Positions 39,801-48,535 of a stretch of DNA of 64,000 nt are shown here, piece after piece (the first letter of the stretch is position 1; every line of letters begins with the position of its first letter). The stretch is from an uncultured Clostridia bacterium. GTDB taxonomy: Bacteria; Bacillota; Clostridia; UBA1381. The translations under genes were made by a program, and so were the position numbers. Under the pieces are notes generated by a model, which had not been told where the DNA came from, made no database searches, and saw only the letters and a list, made by a program, of their open reading frames with translations. The stretch covers positions 1-64,000 of the forward strand of contig CALXZP010000048.1 in assembly GCA_944393255.1 (NCBI GenBank), given 5' to 3'.

Positions 39801-40092
39801 CGCTCTCGTTATAACCCGCGATGAGGAGAATATGATCACCACATATGAATGTGCGATATCATTGGATAATATCAGCGCGCTTAGGGACGTGCTTAAAGCT
39901 ACAAAAGCTAATGAAGCAGCGGTAAGCTGTTTTGCCTTCGGAGTTGTGGACACGGGAGACAGCAGTAAGGGCAGCAGCTATTGGCAGATAGAGATGGACT
40001 GTGTAGAGCTGCTTGCGGAGCGCGGACTTGCCCCGAACTGGAGCAATAAGTCCGGAAATGTAAATACCAGATGGGGCTTTTTGAATTACTAA
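36829..40092 (+). CDS. secreted clan GH-A-like glycoside hydrolase with F5/8C and CBM9-like domains
   Basis: A 1087-residue exported protein. Signal peptide 1-25 (cut after SANA). An F5/8 type C (CBM32-like) domain at about 33-165 (VPERGVDDDDSTMWNA). A beta domain at about 170-285. A TIM barrel at about 287-640 begins SPFGLNFRSEGDF and holds the likely acid/base Glu420 in WEIWNEPWVHG and nucleophile Glu522 in WQTEGGILP, the clan GH-A pattern. Beta domains fill about 640-810. A C-terminal CBM9-like module (about 815-1085) has VDGNLSDWNGI, AWDDENFYMCAQI and YDCIQLGF. Closest in look to GH39-like enzymes; family and substrate uncertain. No cell-wall anchor of its own. Confidence 0.75.
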   Translation: MTKKLITGLFMCLMLTGIWAGSANAESVVMEEYKIEKDIKEVTCSSYQNSGYVPERGVDDDDSTMWNARGEGQWIRVELNEMVKMGAVGIAFDNGNMYKYNISVQVSPNGTAWNTVYSGMSYLSKICYYSFEQTDVKYIKVIMNGSTLNLNNGIRNMNFYSQGTPHCTVSDFGFDDITALYDYDPDAPPAPRCKFTVAGEMLDGSAVNGTAAVQTKYKGQETISTKTYDFQVYEGRMDDIYCTLDPVTEPGWYSVTIDLYIDGRLISESSYGFGVIREAHEGLKPDSPFGLNFRSEGDFEVGLMIGQKIGVKWTRGIPSVNPTNVKPTEDSPYWDEPGNEEGQAYIEEAYETIEHLNSMGMSILGSVDYNMPWNITPLADGTIPALHQNRPLDLEEQAEMVYHMIKPFYGIINNWEIWNEPWVHGWTWRTGDTQDYRDMSKLIWDKVKPEMPDVMLIAGGSTAYQRDSLYAAGSKDTGYNDGSVNHAYATPSMSLVSALKEQMNMDKLYSKGEGKGGMWQTEGGILPTAFEGTPLEQQLMVSRVVAPSYLQNLFVANGEVPMKYFWFALSYDKTYSGGDNNMYDVSSKTPYPCVVAYSAMTHFLEDSKYKYEAYPNAKSTWGFVFERDEDHKATAAVYTATDHEGSFILDNALGVKAYDYLGREISDGSAKTLVIPMKYWETVYLVSDKTPEQLRDMLADADMQYDNILQIDPQNFVRPVNESNSIDIRVENVTNKPVTGTIKLTAPEGWSLKNDTIEIKELPSSEDMIVSFPIDHFETNSINRYLISYEFKADGSSYTQEKSQIIQAAFAPKRTIKVDGNLSDWNGITAVTMTNNGTIDIAAAQLDPSKAEEILSHDPSKEDKVMYTLKTAWDDENFYMCAQIPDVQQTKKAPFEEDPYQFPWQYDCIQLGFKPLEINPDDPFIDDPYYYKGLHAGIDYEFDLTATNDGGVELYRVIAPGTHFQNYYPTNAELDVPVGAMDASESGGSDGALVITRDEENMITTYECAISLDNISALRDVLKATKANEAAVSCFAFGVVDTGDSSKGSSYWQIEMDCVELLAERGLAPNWSNKSGNVNTRWGFLNY

Positions 40093-40109
40093 AACGGAAA
40101 GGATGAAGG

Positions 40110-41906
40110 ATGTTGAAAGGATCTAAATACATTTTGTGCGCCGCAGTCTGCACGGCAATGCTCACGGCTTGTATAAATACGGCGTTTGCGGAGCAGTCCG
40201 TCAGCGCGGTATTTGACGCCGGCAGCGGAAAGATAGAGGTAGCCGGGCAGGCGGAGCCTAAGGAAAGAGTGACGATAAAGGTAATAAACAGGGAGGATTG
40301 CCCCGGCGGAGACATTAACGGCGCGGAAGCTGAGGATATAGCTTATTTTGACCATATGTACACGGACGGGGAAGGCAATTTCAAGTTTGATTTTAGGATC
40401 GACGGGAGCAGAAAAAACGGAGGTTATTTAGTGTTCGTAAGCTCGGACGGAGTTTCGGTATCCGAATGCGAGTTCATTTTGATAGACAGTGCGCTTATAG
40501 ACGAAATGCTCTCCGAGCTGAATAAAGCTGCGGCTTCCGATGTAAGCAGTCTTGCGGAAAATGGTATTTTCACAGTCTTTGGTACAGACCAAAACAAAGT
40601 GGACAGATATTACGAAGCTGAGCAGTCGTACAGAGACGCCGCAAACGCTTCGTGGATCGCAGTCAGGCCCGAAAATGGGTATACAAGCGCGGCACAGGCG
40701 AACGACAGCTTTTATGCAGCTTGCAGCTTTGCGGAGCTTAAGGCTCTTGTGCCCGGTGAGGATAACCGTGCCGAAATTGAAAACGGTATAAAGAACGTAT
40801 TTGACGGATTGGGTGAAGGCGCTGTATGGGAAAAATACACCGGATCCAACGCCCAGAACATTTTAAATACGGAGGCAAAGGAAAAAATATATAAGGACGC
40901 GCTTGAATTTCTTAAGACTTCGGAAAATGCCGGGCAGTTCACTGAAAGCGTTACAAACGCCATGATATTGAATTCCATAAATTCATCTACCTCGTGGATA
41001 GGATATAAAAATCTGATAACCTTATCTGTAAGCAGCGGAGGCTTTTCCGAATACATATCCGGTGTAAACCTTTCGGGAATAGATGAAACTGTTATGACGT
41101 CGGCGTTTAAAAATGTATATAATTCAAAAACAACGGATTACGAAGATCTGAACGTCTTTATAAGAGATATAAATAATGCACTCAGCTCCGCATCCGGAAG
41201 CGCCCCGTCAGGCGGCGGCAGCAGCTCCGGAAACGGCGGCGGAGGCGGCGGGGGCGGAAGCAGCTCCGGCGGTGGCTACAGCAACAGCGGCGCGAATGTA
41301 CCGGGTGTATCTATTCCGGCAGATAAGCCGGTAACGCAGGATCAGACAAAAACGCCTGCTGAGAATAACGGGACATTCAACGATATGGATAACTATGGAT
41401 GGGCTGAAACGGCAGTAGAAGCCTTAGCGGCGAAGGGAATATTAAACGGAATGGGCGACGGCTCATTTGCTCCGGGTGCAAATGTGACGCGCGAGCAATT
41501 TGTAAAAATACTGGCGGAGGCGTTTGATATCGACATAAACGGCGGCGCAGAAGCGGATTTTGAGGATTGTGAGGTCTCTGACTGGAGCTATCCGTATATT
41601 GCCGCTGCCTACGAGCTTGGCTTCGTTAAAGGAGACAACGGAAAATTCGGAAAAATACAGAATATAAAAAGGGAAGACGCAGCGCTTATGCTTTATCGCT
41701 TTATGGGCATGGACTCCGGCAGCGGCGAAGGACCGGGATTTGCGGACATTGACGATATTTCCGATTACGCATTCGACGCTGTCTCGGCAATGGCAGCCGA
41801 GGACATAATAAACGGCAACGAAAAAAATGAATTTATGCCGAAAAGCTTTATGACGAGAGCGGAGGCGGCGCAGATAGTGTATAACGCCATTAAAGATGTT
41901 GATTAA
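40110..41906 (+). CDS. secreted SLH-domain protein with Ig-like head
   Basis: A 598-residue surface protein. The N-terminal signal sequence offers both a lipobox (LTAC at about 18-21) and a signal peptidase I site (AFA-EQ at about 28); since SLH domains already provide anchoring, simple secretion is more likely. Residues about 30-130 form an Ig-like beta domain; about 130-365 are helical with no recognised family. A Gly/Ser linker spans about 366-398. Three SLH domains follow: NYGWAETAVEALAAKGILNG, SDWSYPYIAAAYELGFVKG and SDYAFDAVSAMAAEDIINGN. SLH binds pyruvylated wall polymer. ATG is seven bases after AAAGG; 18 bases behind the glycosidase, so cotranscribed. Confidence 0.85.
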   Translation: MLKGSKYILCAAVCTAMLTACINTAFAEQSVSAVFDAGSGKIEVAGQAEPKERVTIKVINREDCPGGDINGAEAEDIAYFDHMYTDGEGNFKFDFRIDGSRKNGGYLVFVSSDGVSVSECEFILIDSALIDEMLSELNKAAASDVSSLAENGIFTVFGTDQNKVDRYYEAEQSYRDAANASWIAVRPENGYTSAAQANDSFYAACSFAELKALVPGEDNRAEIENGIKNVFDGLGEGAVWEKYTGSNAQNILNTEAKEKIYKDALEFLKTSENAGQFTESVTNAMILNSINSSTSWIGYKNLITLSVSSGGFSEYISGVNLSGIDETVMTSAFKNVYNSKTTDYEDLNVFIRDINNALSSASGSAPSGGGSSSGNGGGGGGGGSSSGGGYSNSGANVPGVSIPADKPVTQDQTKTPAENNGTFNDMDNYGWAETAVEALAAKGILNGMGDGSFAPGANVTREQFVKILAEAFDIDINGGAEADFEDCEVSDWSYPYIAAAYELGFVKGDNGKFGKIQNIKREDAALMLYRFMGMDSGSGEGPGFADIDDISDYAFDAVSAMAAEDIINGNEKNEFMPKSFMTRAEAAQIVYNAIKDVD

Positions 41907-41918
41907 GGAGATTGACCT

Positions 41919-44789
41919 ATGAAAAAGAAATTAAAGAGTATAGCATGTCTGCTTGTCTCGGCTGTAATGCTGCTGTCGTTTGCTCCGGCGTCATTCGCTG
42001 ACGGGGAAACGGGCGCCGCCGCTGAGACGGACAGCGAGATAGTTGAGATGTATGCCATAGGGGTACTGCCCGACGCTCCGGATAAGGATTTCAGACCGGA
42101 CGATATGATAACGCGCGGTGAATTTGCAGAATGGCTTGCCTGCGCGGGTATGCTGGAAGCGCATTCGTCCAAAGCAGCTTTTGCCGATGTTCCGGAGGAG
42201 TCGCCGTATGCAGCAAGCATTGCGGCTCTTGCAGAAAATGGCATAGTTGACGGTTCGGGCGGAGGCACATTCAGACCTGATTCCGACATTACTATAGCGG
42301 AGGCCGTAAAATGCGTTATAGGACTGCTTGATTTTAAGGAAGCCGCAGAGCGGTACGGCGGTTATCCGGACGGATATCTCAGACTGGCTTCGGACGCAAA
42401 GCTCTTAAAAGGAGTGGAGACTTCGGATGACGGTCATATAACCAGACGAAACGCCGCCGTGCTTATTTACAATATGATGTTTGAGAACGTATATAAAATG
42501 GAGGTGTCAGGGGGAAACGTCAAGTATACGGTAGATAAGGATACAACATTTTTATACAAGACCAGAAAGCTGGTCAAGATGACGGATGGTATCGTGACTG
42601 TAAATGCAGTTACCGATCTCAACGGCGGAAGCGGAGGTCAAAAGGGGTATGTGACGATCGGAGATACTGTTTTCGAGGATCCTTCGGGCAGTGCAAAGGA
42701 GCTGATAGGCAGGAAGGTAGATTACTACTATACAGACAGAGGAGCCGGCGACTGCGGCGAGCTTGCGTATATAGCCCGGTCGTCAAAGACGGAAACAGTC
42801 ACTGTTTCATCCGAGGATATTGACGCTTATGAAAATAATGTTCTTAAAATATTCAAAGGCTCAAAATCTTCAAAGCTGAACATTTCTCCCGAAGTTGACG
42901 TGATCGTTAACGGAAAGGTACTGGACTATTCAAAAAATGATATAGAATTCCGGGATGATGACGGGTCTGTTTCACGATACGGTACTATAGAGCTGGCCGA
43001 TAACGATAATGACGGAAAATACGACCTTATGGATGTACACTCGTATTACAACATTATCGTCAGCTATGTACGCGATCTCGACGAGGGCAGCGGTGCGGCG
43101 CAGCACGACTATGAGATAATCGATAAAAACGGAAAAACCGTAAAGATATCGGAAAACATAAGCTATAGCATAAAGGACAGATCCGGCGGCGATATACCGT
43201 TATCCTCGCTTAAGGAATTCGATGTTCTTGCCGTTGCGGAGAGCAGCGATCATGAGAATATAGAGATGGTATACTGCGACGAGGCAGTTACCGGAGAAGT
43301 TACCGGTATCGGTACGGATGATGAAAAATACATAGTGACCATCGACGGCGCCGAATATACGATACTCAGAAAAGCGGGCTTCTACAGTCCGTCGCAGTCG
43401 GAAGACTCGCTCGGACTCGAAGCTGGCGACAAGGCGTTTTTCACGCTGGATCTCGGCGGCAATATAGCTTTGGTAAAGGACAAATCCGTGAACACCGGAG
43501 ACAATTACGGTCTTATTATAGATTACTGCTATGACGACTCAAAAAGCGATATACTGATAAAGATATTGAGGAATGACGGAAACATCGTACTGATGACGGC
43601 AGCAAGAAGGATCACGGTCGATGAGCTCAGCTACAAAAGTGCAGACAAGCTTTTTGAACGGCTGACGGAAGTGAGCAGGGAGCTGAACGGCACAGACGCG
43701 GCAGGCAGACCGCTCAGAAAAGAATTTGTGGTAAAATACGCACTGAACAGCGAGGGCTATGTGAGGAATATAGATACACCGTATATAAACGAACCGGGCA
43801 GCGGCGAGGATGAGCAGTCGCTGCATATGATGAGCCTTCGGCGTGAATCGGACGAGCATACGGCAGCCGATCCGGTCAGCCTGATATACAGGGCAAACAC
43901 GTTCGGCGGACGGATCGTTGTAACAAGCGATACGCTGTTCTTCTATATGCCGCCCGCAAACGATATATCGGATGATAAATACGCAGTTCTTCCTTCATCA
44001 ATGCTAAAGATAGATTCCGACCACAATATCCAGGCGTATATCACCAATACGTCGTCGCAGATACCGGAAGCTGTTCTGATATGCGCATCCCCTGTATACA
44101 CAAAGAACGTACAGGAAATAGACAAGGGGACAGATATAAATATATATTTGAAGAAGATCGAAGCGGTGGATGAGGAAGGAGAGCCGAAAAATGCGGTCGT
44201 ATTGTTCCAGAACGGACGTGAGATAACAAAATGCGTAGAATCTGAGGATGTGGAAAACTTTAAAGAATTGACTCCCGGCGACGTTATACGTTTCGGTACA
44301 AATTCGAGCGCCAACATTGACAGGATAGACGTGGTTTATAAGCGTGACACGAATAAGCTGCCGAGACAGGGACTGGCAAACGATGCATCGCTCACCAATA
44401 ATAATATACTGTTTACAAACGGAGGGGCAAGAGCGGTATTCGGCGGCGTATACGGGAAAGAAGATAATATTATCGCAGTCGTGAACCAGATAAAGAAATA
44501 TCAGGAAAGCGATACGACCGGAACGGACGACGGCATTCTCGTAAACGATAATATGGCCGATCTATCCCTGGCCGCGAAGTCGAGCATTGAAAGATATGAT
44601 ATATCGTCGTATCAGATATACAGATTTAACGGCGGGGACAAGCCAAATGTTCAGACCGTTACCGTAAACGATGTTATGGCGTATCAGGAGACTTACGGCA
44701 ATTACGATTATGCGCTGGTATATACCATGGACTACAGACCGGGCATAATAATATTGTACAGCTCGAATGAAGTAGTGTGGGATTATTGA
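41919..44789 (+). CDS. secreted S-layer-like protein with N-terminal SLH domains
   Basis: A 956-residue exported protein. Signal peptide 1-28 (ends SFA-DG). Three SLH domains lie at the N-terminus (about 35-195): EIVEMYAIGVLPDAPDKDFR, SPYAASIAALAENGIVDGSG and GYLRLASDAKLLKG. The remaining 760 residues are beta-rich and repetitive in character, with many Asp/Gly turns, and match no family I recognise. Contrasts with the previous protein, which has C-terminal SLH. AAGGAG lies eight bases before the ATG, and the gap to the previous stop is 12 bases. Possible roles: S-layer component or scaffold presenting the locus enzymes. Confidence 0.83.
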   Translation: MKKKLKSIACLLVSAVMLLSFAPASFADGETGAAAETDSEIVEMYAIGVLPDAPDKDFRPDDMITRGEFAEWLACAGMLEAHSSKAAFADVPEESPYAASIAALAENGIVDGSGGGTFRPDSDITIAEAVKCVIGLLDFKEAAERYGGYPDGYLRLASDAKLLKGVETSDDGHITRRNAAVLIYNMMFENVYKMEVSGGNVKYTVDKDTTFLYKTRKLVKMTDGIVTVNAVTDLNGGSGGQKGYVTIGDTVFEDPSGSAKELIGRKVDYYYTDRGAGDCGELAYIARSSKTETVTVSSEDIDAYENNVLKIFKGSKSSKLNISPEVDVIVNGKVLDYSKNDIEFRDDDGSVSRYGTIELADNDNDGKYDLMDVHSYYNIIVSYVRDLDEGSGAAQHDYEIIDKNGKTVKISENISYSIKDRSGGDIPLSSLKEFDVLAVAESSDHENIEMVYCDEAVTGEVTGIGTDDEKYIVTIDGAEYTILRKAGFYSPSQSEDSLGLEAGDKAFFTLDLGGNIALVKDKSVNTGDNYGLIIDYCYDDSKSDILIKILRNDGNIVLMTAARRITVDELSYKSADKLFERLTEVSRELNGTDAAGRPLRKEFVVKYALNSEGYVRNIDTPYINEPGSGEDEQSLHMMSLRRESDEHTAADPVSLIYRANTFGGRIVVTSDTLFFYMPPANDISDDKYAVLPSSMLKIDSDHNIQAYITNTSSQIPEAVLICASPVYTKNVQEIDKGTDINIYLKKIEAVDEEGEPKNAVVLFQNGREITKCVESEDVENFKELTPGDVIRFGTNSSANIDRIDVVYKRDTNKLPRQGLANDASLTNNNILFTNGGARAVFGGVYGKEDNIIAVVNQIKKYQESDTTGTDDGILVNDNMADLSLAAKSSIERYDISSYQIYRFNGGDKPNVQTVTVNDVMAYQETYGNYDYALVYTMDYRPGIIILYSSNEVVWDY

Positions 44790-44802
44790 AAGGTGTGATA
44801 AT

Positions 44803-47541
44803 ATGCGAAGATTTAACAGGATAATAGGAGGGATCGCGGGCGCGGTCATGCTTCTTTCGCAAATACCCGTATTTGCAAACAGCGGGCCGGATTATCTGCA
44901 ATTCCCGTACTTTGATGATTTTGAAAGCTATGAGCCTTTTACCGCAACAGCGCAGGTCGGGAATGTTACGGAGGACGCAGCGCCCGTCATGACAGGTGAG
45001 CTGCCGGAGGCATATGATGGTACGACAATAACTCGCATGAACAATTCTTCAAGATGCGGAACGATAGAGCTTTATGACGACGGAGTCGAAAAAATGATAA
45101 AATCGACCAGGAATTACACCTCCAGTCTCAACCTGGATATAGGTGAATTTGAACCGGGGCTGCTTTCCGAAAAATTCACGATGGAGATGCGCGTAAAGCT
45201 TGAACATACGGTGCCGGGAGAAGGCTCGAATGTCCCGAGAATATATGGTCAGATAGCGAAGAGTGAAAGCAGCGGAACAACGGGAACAGACGTCAATGAC
45301 ACCATAAAGCTGTTCTTCCTTGTAAACGGCATAGTCCGCATACCAAATAATTCTTCCGCTACCGGCAGCTCGATACTGCAGGATCCCGAGACGGGCACGG
45401 ACTATGTCATGGATCCTAACAAGTGGTATACTCTGCGCTGCGAATACGATTTTTCATCCTCGTCAAACAATCTGACACTGACATTGATGGGAACGCGCGG
45501 CGACGGAAGGAAGATAGAAGCGTCAAGGACAACGACGCTGTATTTGGAAAATGAGTATGATCCCGAAGATCTTACACGGTTCAGGATATCACATTTCGGA
45601 TCGGATCCCTCGGCAAACACTCAGTCGGTAGCTTATTATAAGGATATAAGCTTTTATACGGACGTTGAAAGAACAATGACGCTGCCGTTTACAGACGACA
45701 TGGAAAGCTATGAGCCTTTCGAGGCTCAGGCTCAGCTCATGAATGCGGCAAGCAATACTGATTATCCGCCGGTCATGAATTTCGGAACCCTGCCCGGCAG
45801 CTACAGCAATTCATCGCTTACGCCGAGTCTTACTGACGCAAACAGGGGCTTTATAGAGCTTGCACAGGAGGATGACGGGAATAAATACCTAAGGATCCGG
45901 CGCGTGAACAGCTGGGGAAGAAACAATATAGATATCGGCCCGTTTGAAAAAGGCGTGCTGAGTGAAAATAAGATCTCGGCAAGATTTAGGGCTAAGTTCG
46001 GAGAGCCGGGAGAAACGGATTTTCCGGGTATAATGGTGATGCTCTCATCGACCGGGGCAGGTAACGACACGGACGACCTGAACAGTATACCGATGCTTTA
46101 TGTATATCCGGACAGAGTGATAACGTTCAAAGGCCCTATGAACAAGCTGACCGAATCGCTGGATAATCCCGACACCGTGTACATAAGAGACAGCTCGGAC
46201 AGGATCGTTATGGGATCATGGTATCAGTTCAGTATAGAGCTGGACTATGAAGCGCAGCAGATGACCGTAGCCATAACGGACGAGGACAGCGGCAGAACGT
46301 CGGAGGTAACGCTCGATTCGATCCCGTGTTGTCCGTCAGAAACCTTCAGCGCCGACGAGCTCACGACGTTTCGGATACGCGCGGACAGGCGCGGCAGCCG
46401 AGAATACGATCTTACGGCAGGATTTGACGATATAGCGGTCGAGATAGTTCCGAAATTCAAGATATCATCAGATATCAACGGTCAAACCGGCGTATCTCCC
46501 GCTGATACGCAGACGATAGATGTTTCATTCCCGCAGATACAAGCAGATCCGGAAAGTGTTGCGGCGGCTGAAATATATTCTTCACCATATATTGAAGGAC
46601 TGAATATCGGCGGCGTTTCATCCGAAGGCTTTACGATAGACCTGAGCGGCGCCGGCGTTCTTGAAGCAAATACACAGTATACGATAACAATCGACGGCAT
46701 AACCGATCTTGACGGAAATGCGCTTTCCGGAAACAAAATAGTCTTTACCACCGGTGAGGCCGAAAAGTATATAATATATAATGATACATTGTCGTTCAGC
46801 GGCAGCAGCGGTGAATTGTCCGCGCTCGTTCCCGGAGACGTGCGGTTTTCGCTGGAAGCCGGGAATTACAGTTTGGATCCCATCAGCTTTGCGATGGGGC
46901 TGTATAGAAGAGAGCAGGACGGATACGATACCATGATAGACTACACGGAGCAGATTTTGCCTGCCGGTTCAAGAGAGTGTATAGAAAGCAGCTTTACGGT
47001 GCCGTCCGGAGGAGAACACTATATCAAGGGATATTTCCTATCATCACCGCTTGCATCTATCGCCCAGGATCTTGTGTTTGACGGTACGGGCATGCATTTT
47101 ACGGATCGTTCGGAGTTTGTGTATGAAAAGATCGCATACGGCAGTGAGAACGTTGAGGCAAATACCGACCTTGATTCCGTCGGAAATATATGCGACGGCG
47201 ATTTCAGCACCTGCTGGGAAGCCGGCGCGGACGGATATATAACCGTTGATATGGGCGAAACGGCAGATATAGATTTCGTGCAGCTTGCAGTATATATGCC
47301 GGAGAACGCCGCGGCAAATTATCTGTATGATATTCAGGTATCGGAGGACGGAAGCAATTTCACAACGGTTGCTTCGGGAAACACGCTCAACAGAGAAAAC
47401 CTCAAATTTATACAGAAAAGGTTTGACAGAACTGCCGCGAGGTATGTCAGGATCGCCGCCGACCCTTCATCGCCGCAGCCGCTCAGACTAACATGGGTAG
47501 GACTGTACAAGGCGGCGGATAATCAATTCTGGAGCTTTTAG
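44803..47541 (+). CDS. secreted protein with duplicated lectin-like domain, Big_5-like and F5/8C domains
   Basis: A 912-residue exported protein with signal peptide 1-25 (ends VFA-NS). Residues about 30-285 and 288-550 are two copies of one concanavalin/LamG-like beta-sandwich, each opening with F-DD-ESYEPF and continuing with SLNLDIGEFEPGLLSE or RNNIDIGPFEKGVLSE. A Big_5-like Ig domain (about 552-650) has ANTQYTITIDGITDLDGNAL. A beta domain follows, and a C-terminal F5/8 type C domain (about 770-905) has ICDGDFSTCWEAGADGYITV and TAARYVRIAADPS. No catalytic signature; likely a polysaccharide-binding surface protein. No anchor was seen. Confidence 0.82.
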   Translation: MRRFNRIIGGIAGAVMLLSQIPVFANSGPDYLQFPYFDDFESYEPFTATAQVGNVTEDAAPVMTGELPEAYDGTTITRMNNSSRCGTIELYDDGVEKMIKSTRNYTSSLNLDIGEFEPGLLSEKFTMEMRVKLEHTVPGEGSNVPRIYGQIAKSESSGTTGTDVNDTIKLFFLVNGIVRIPNNSSATGSSILQDPETGTDYVMDPNKWYTLRCEYDFSSSSNNLTLTLMGTRGDGRKIEASRTTTLYLENEYDPEDLTRFRISHFGSDPSANTQSVAYYKDISFYTDVERTMTLPFTDDMESYEPFEAQAQLMNAASNTDYPPVMNFGTLPGSYSNSSLTPSLTDANRGFIELAQEDDGNKYLRIRRVNSWGRNNIDIGPFEKGVLSENKISARFRAKFGEPGETDFPGIMVMLSSTGAGNDTDDLNSIPMLYVYPDRVITFKGPMNKLTESLDNPDTVYIRDSSDRIVMGSWYQFSIELDYEAQQMTVAITDEDSGRTSEVTLDSIPCCPSETFSADELTTFRIRADRRGSREYDLTAGFDDIAVEIVPKFKISSDINGQTGVSPADTQTIDVSFPQIQADPESVAAAEIYSSPYIEGLNIGGVSSEGFTIDLSGAGVLEANTQYTITIDGITDLDGNALSGNKIVFTTGEAEKYIIYNDTLSFSGSSGELSALVPGDVRFSLEAGNYSLDPISFAMGLYRREQDGYDTMIDYTEQILPAGSRECIESSFTVPSGGEHYIKGYFLSSPLASIAQDLVFDGTGMHFTDRSEFVYEKIAYGSENVEANTDLDSVGNICDGDFSTCWEAGADGYITVDMGETADIDFVQLAVYMPENAAANYLYDIQVSEDGSNFTTVASGNTLNRENLKFIQKRFDRTAARYVRIAADPSSPQPLRLTWVGLYKAADNQFWSF

Positions 47542-47563
47542 AACATAAAAAAGGGATGATCGA

Positions 47564-48517
47564 ATGAAAAACACAGCTTTGAATGTCAGAAAAAAAGAAG
47601 GATTTATGAAAAAGATCCAAAGAGTAAATAAATATAAGGCTTTGCTGGTTATGATGCTCCCGATGGTTATCGTACAGATATTGAACGGATATCTTCCGCT
47701 TTTTGGTCTGACTATAGCCTTTAAGGATGTTGACTATTCAAAAGGGCTTCTCGGCAGCGACTGGATAGGTCTTAAGAACTTTGAATTTATGTTTGCAAGC
47801 AGCGATATATGGCATATAATCGCAAATACGATAGTGTACAATCTCATTTTTATAGTGCTTGGCATGGCAATGGCGGTGGCGCTGGCTATTATGCTGAACG
47901 AGATAAGGAACAGGTTTATGGCGAAAACATATCAGACCTTGCTGATACTGCCGTATTTCCTTTCTATGGTTGTTGTAAGCTATATAGTATACGCGTTCCT
48001 TTCACCGCAGTACGGGTTCATACCCGAACTGTTTGCGAAGCTCGGATTGCCCGAAATAGATTGGTACAGCGATCCGGATCTGTGGCGGCCTCTTTTGGTC
48101 GGTATAAAGATGTGGAGCAGTGTCGGATATAATTCGATAATCTATCTCGCAACGCTTGCCGGCATGGATACTTCGCTGTTCGAGGCGGCTATGATAGACG
48201 GCGCTTCAAAATGGCAGCAGATCAGGTATATCACCCTGCCTATGCTCAAGACAGTTATGACCGTGACCCTGATACTCTCGCTCGGAGGAATTATAAAGGG
48301 TGATTTCGGACTGTTCTATCAGGTGCCGATGAACTCGCCGCAGCTCTATCCCGCAACGGACGTTATCGATACATATGTATACCGATCCCTAACTCAGCTC
48401 GGGGATATAGGAATGTCCTCGGCCGTAGGATTTATGCAGTCGGTAGTTGGCTGTATACTGGTCATAGCGGCAAATAAGATCGTAAAATTTATTGACAGCG
48501 ATCAGGCTATTTTCTGA
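47564..48517 (+). CDS. sugar ABC transporter permease (LplB type)
   Basis: One of two permeases of a carbohydrate importer. 317 residues with six membrane helices; the start QRVNKYKALLVMMLPMVIVQ and FGLTIAFKDVDYSKGLLGS are typical of the LplB/YtcP group. The cytoplasmic EAA loop is EAAMIDGASKWQQIRYITLP. The ATG at 47564 is eight bases from AAAAGGG; an inner ATG at 47606 also has a fair ribosome site. Pairs with the next permease and the binding lipoprotein at 49488. No ATPase gene is in the locus, so it probably uses a shared MsmX-like ATPase encoded elsewhere. Confidence 0.92.
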   Translation: MKNTALNVRKKEGFMKKIQRVNKYKALLVMMLPMVIVQILNGYLPLFGLTIAFKDVDYSKGLLGSDWIGLKNFEFMFASSDIWHIIANTIVYNLIFIVLGMAMAVALAIMLNEIRNRFMAKTYQTLLILPYFLSMVVVSYIVYAFLSPQYGFIPELFAKLGLPEIDWYSDPDLWRPLLVGIKMWSSVGYNSIIYLATLAGMDTSLFEAAMIDGASKWQQIRYITLPMLKTVMTVTLILSLGGIIKGDFGLFYQVPMNSPQLYPATDVIDTYVYRSLTQLGDIGMSSAVGFMQSVVGCILVIAANKIVKFIDSDQAIF

Positions 48518-48535
48518 TCGGGGAGGCGTGCGTAA

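Noticed and set aside
40110-40200. Lipoprotein call for the SLH protein (LTAC)
   Set aside because: A good signal peptidase I site follows and SLH domains already anchor the protein; lipidation is possible but not the better reading.
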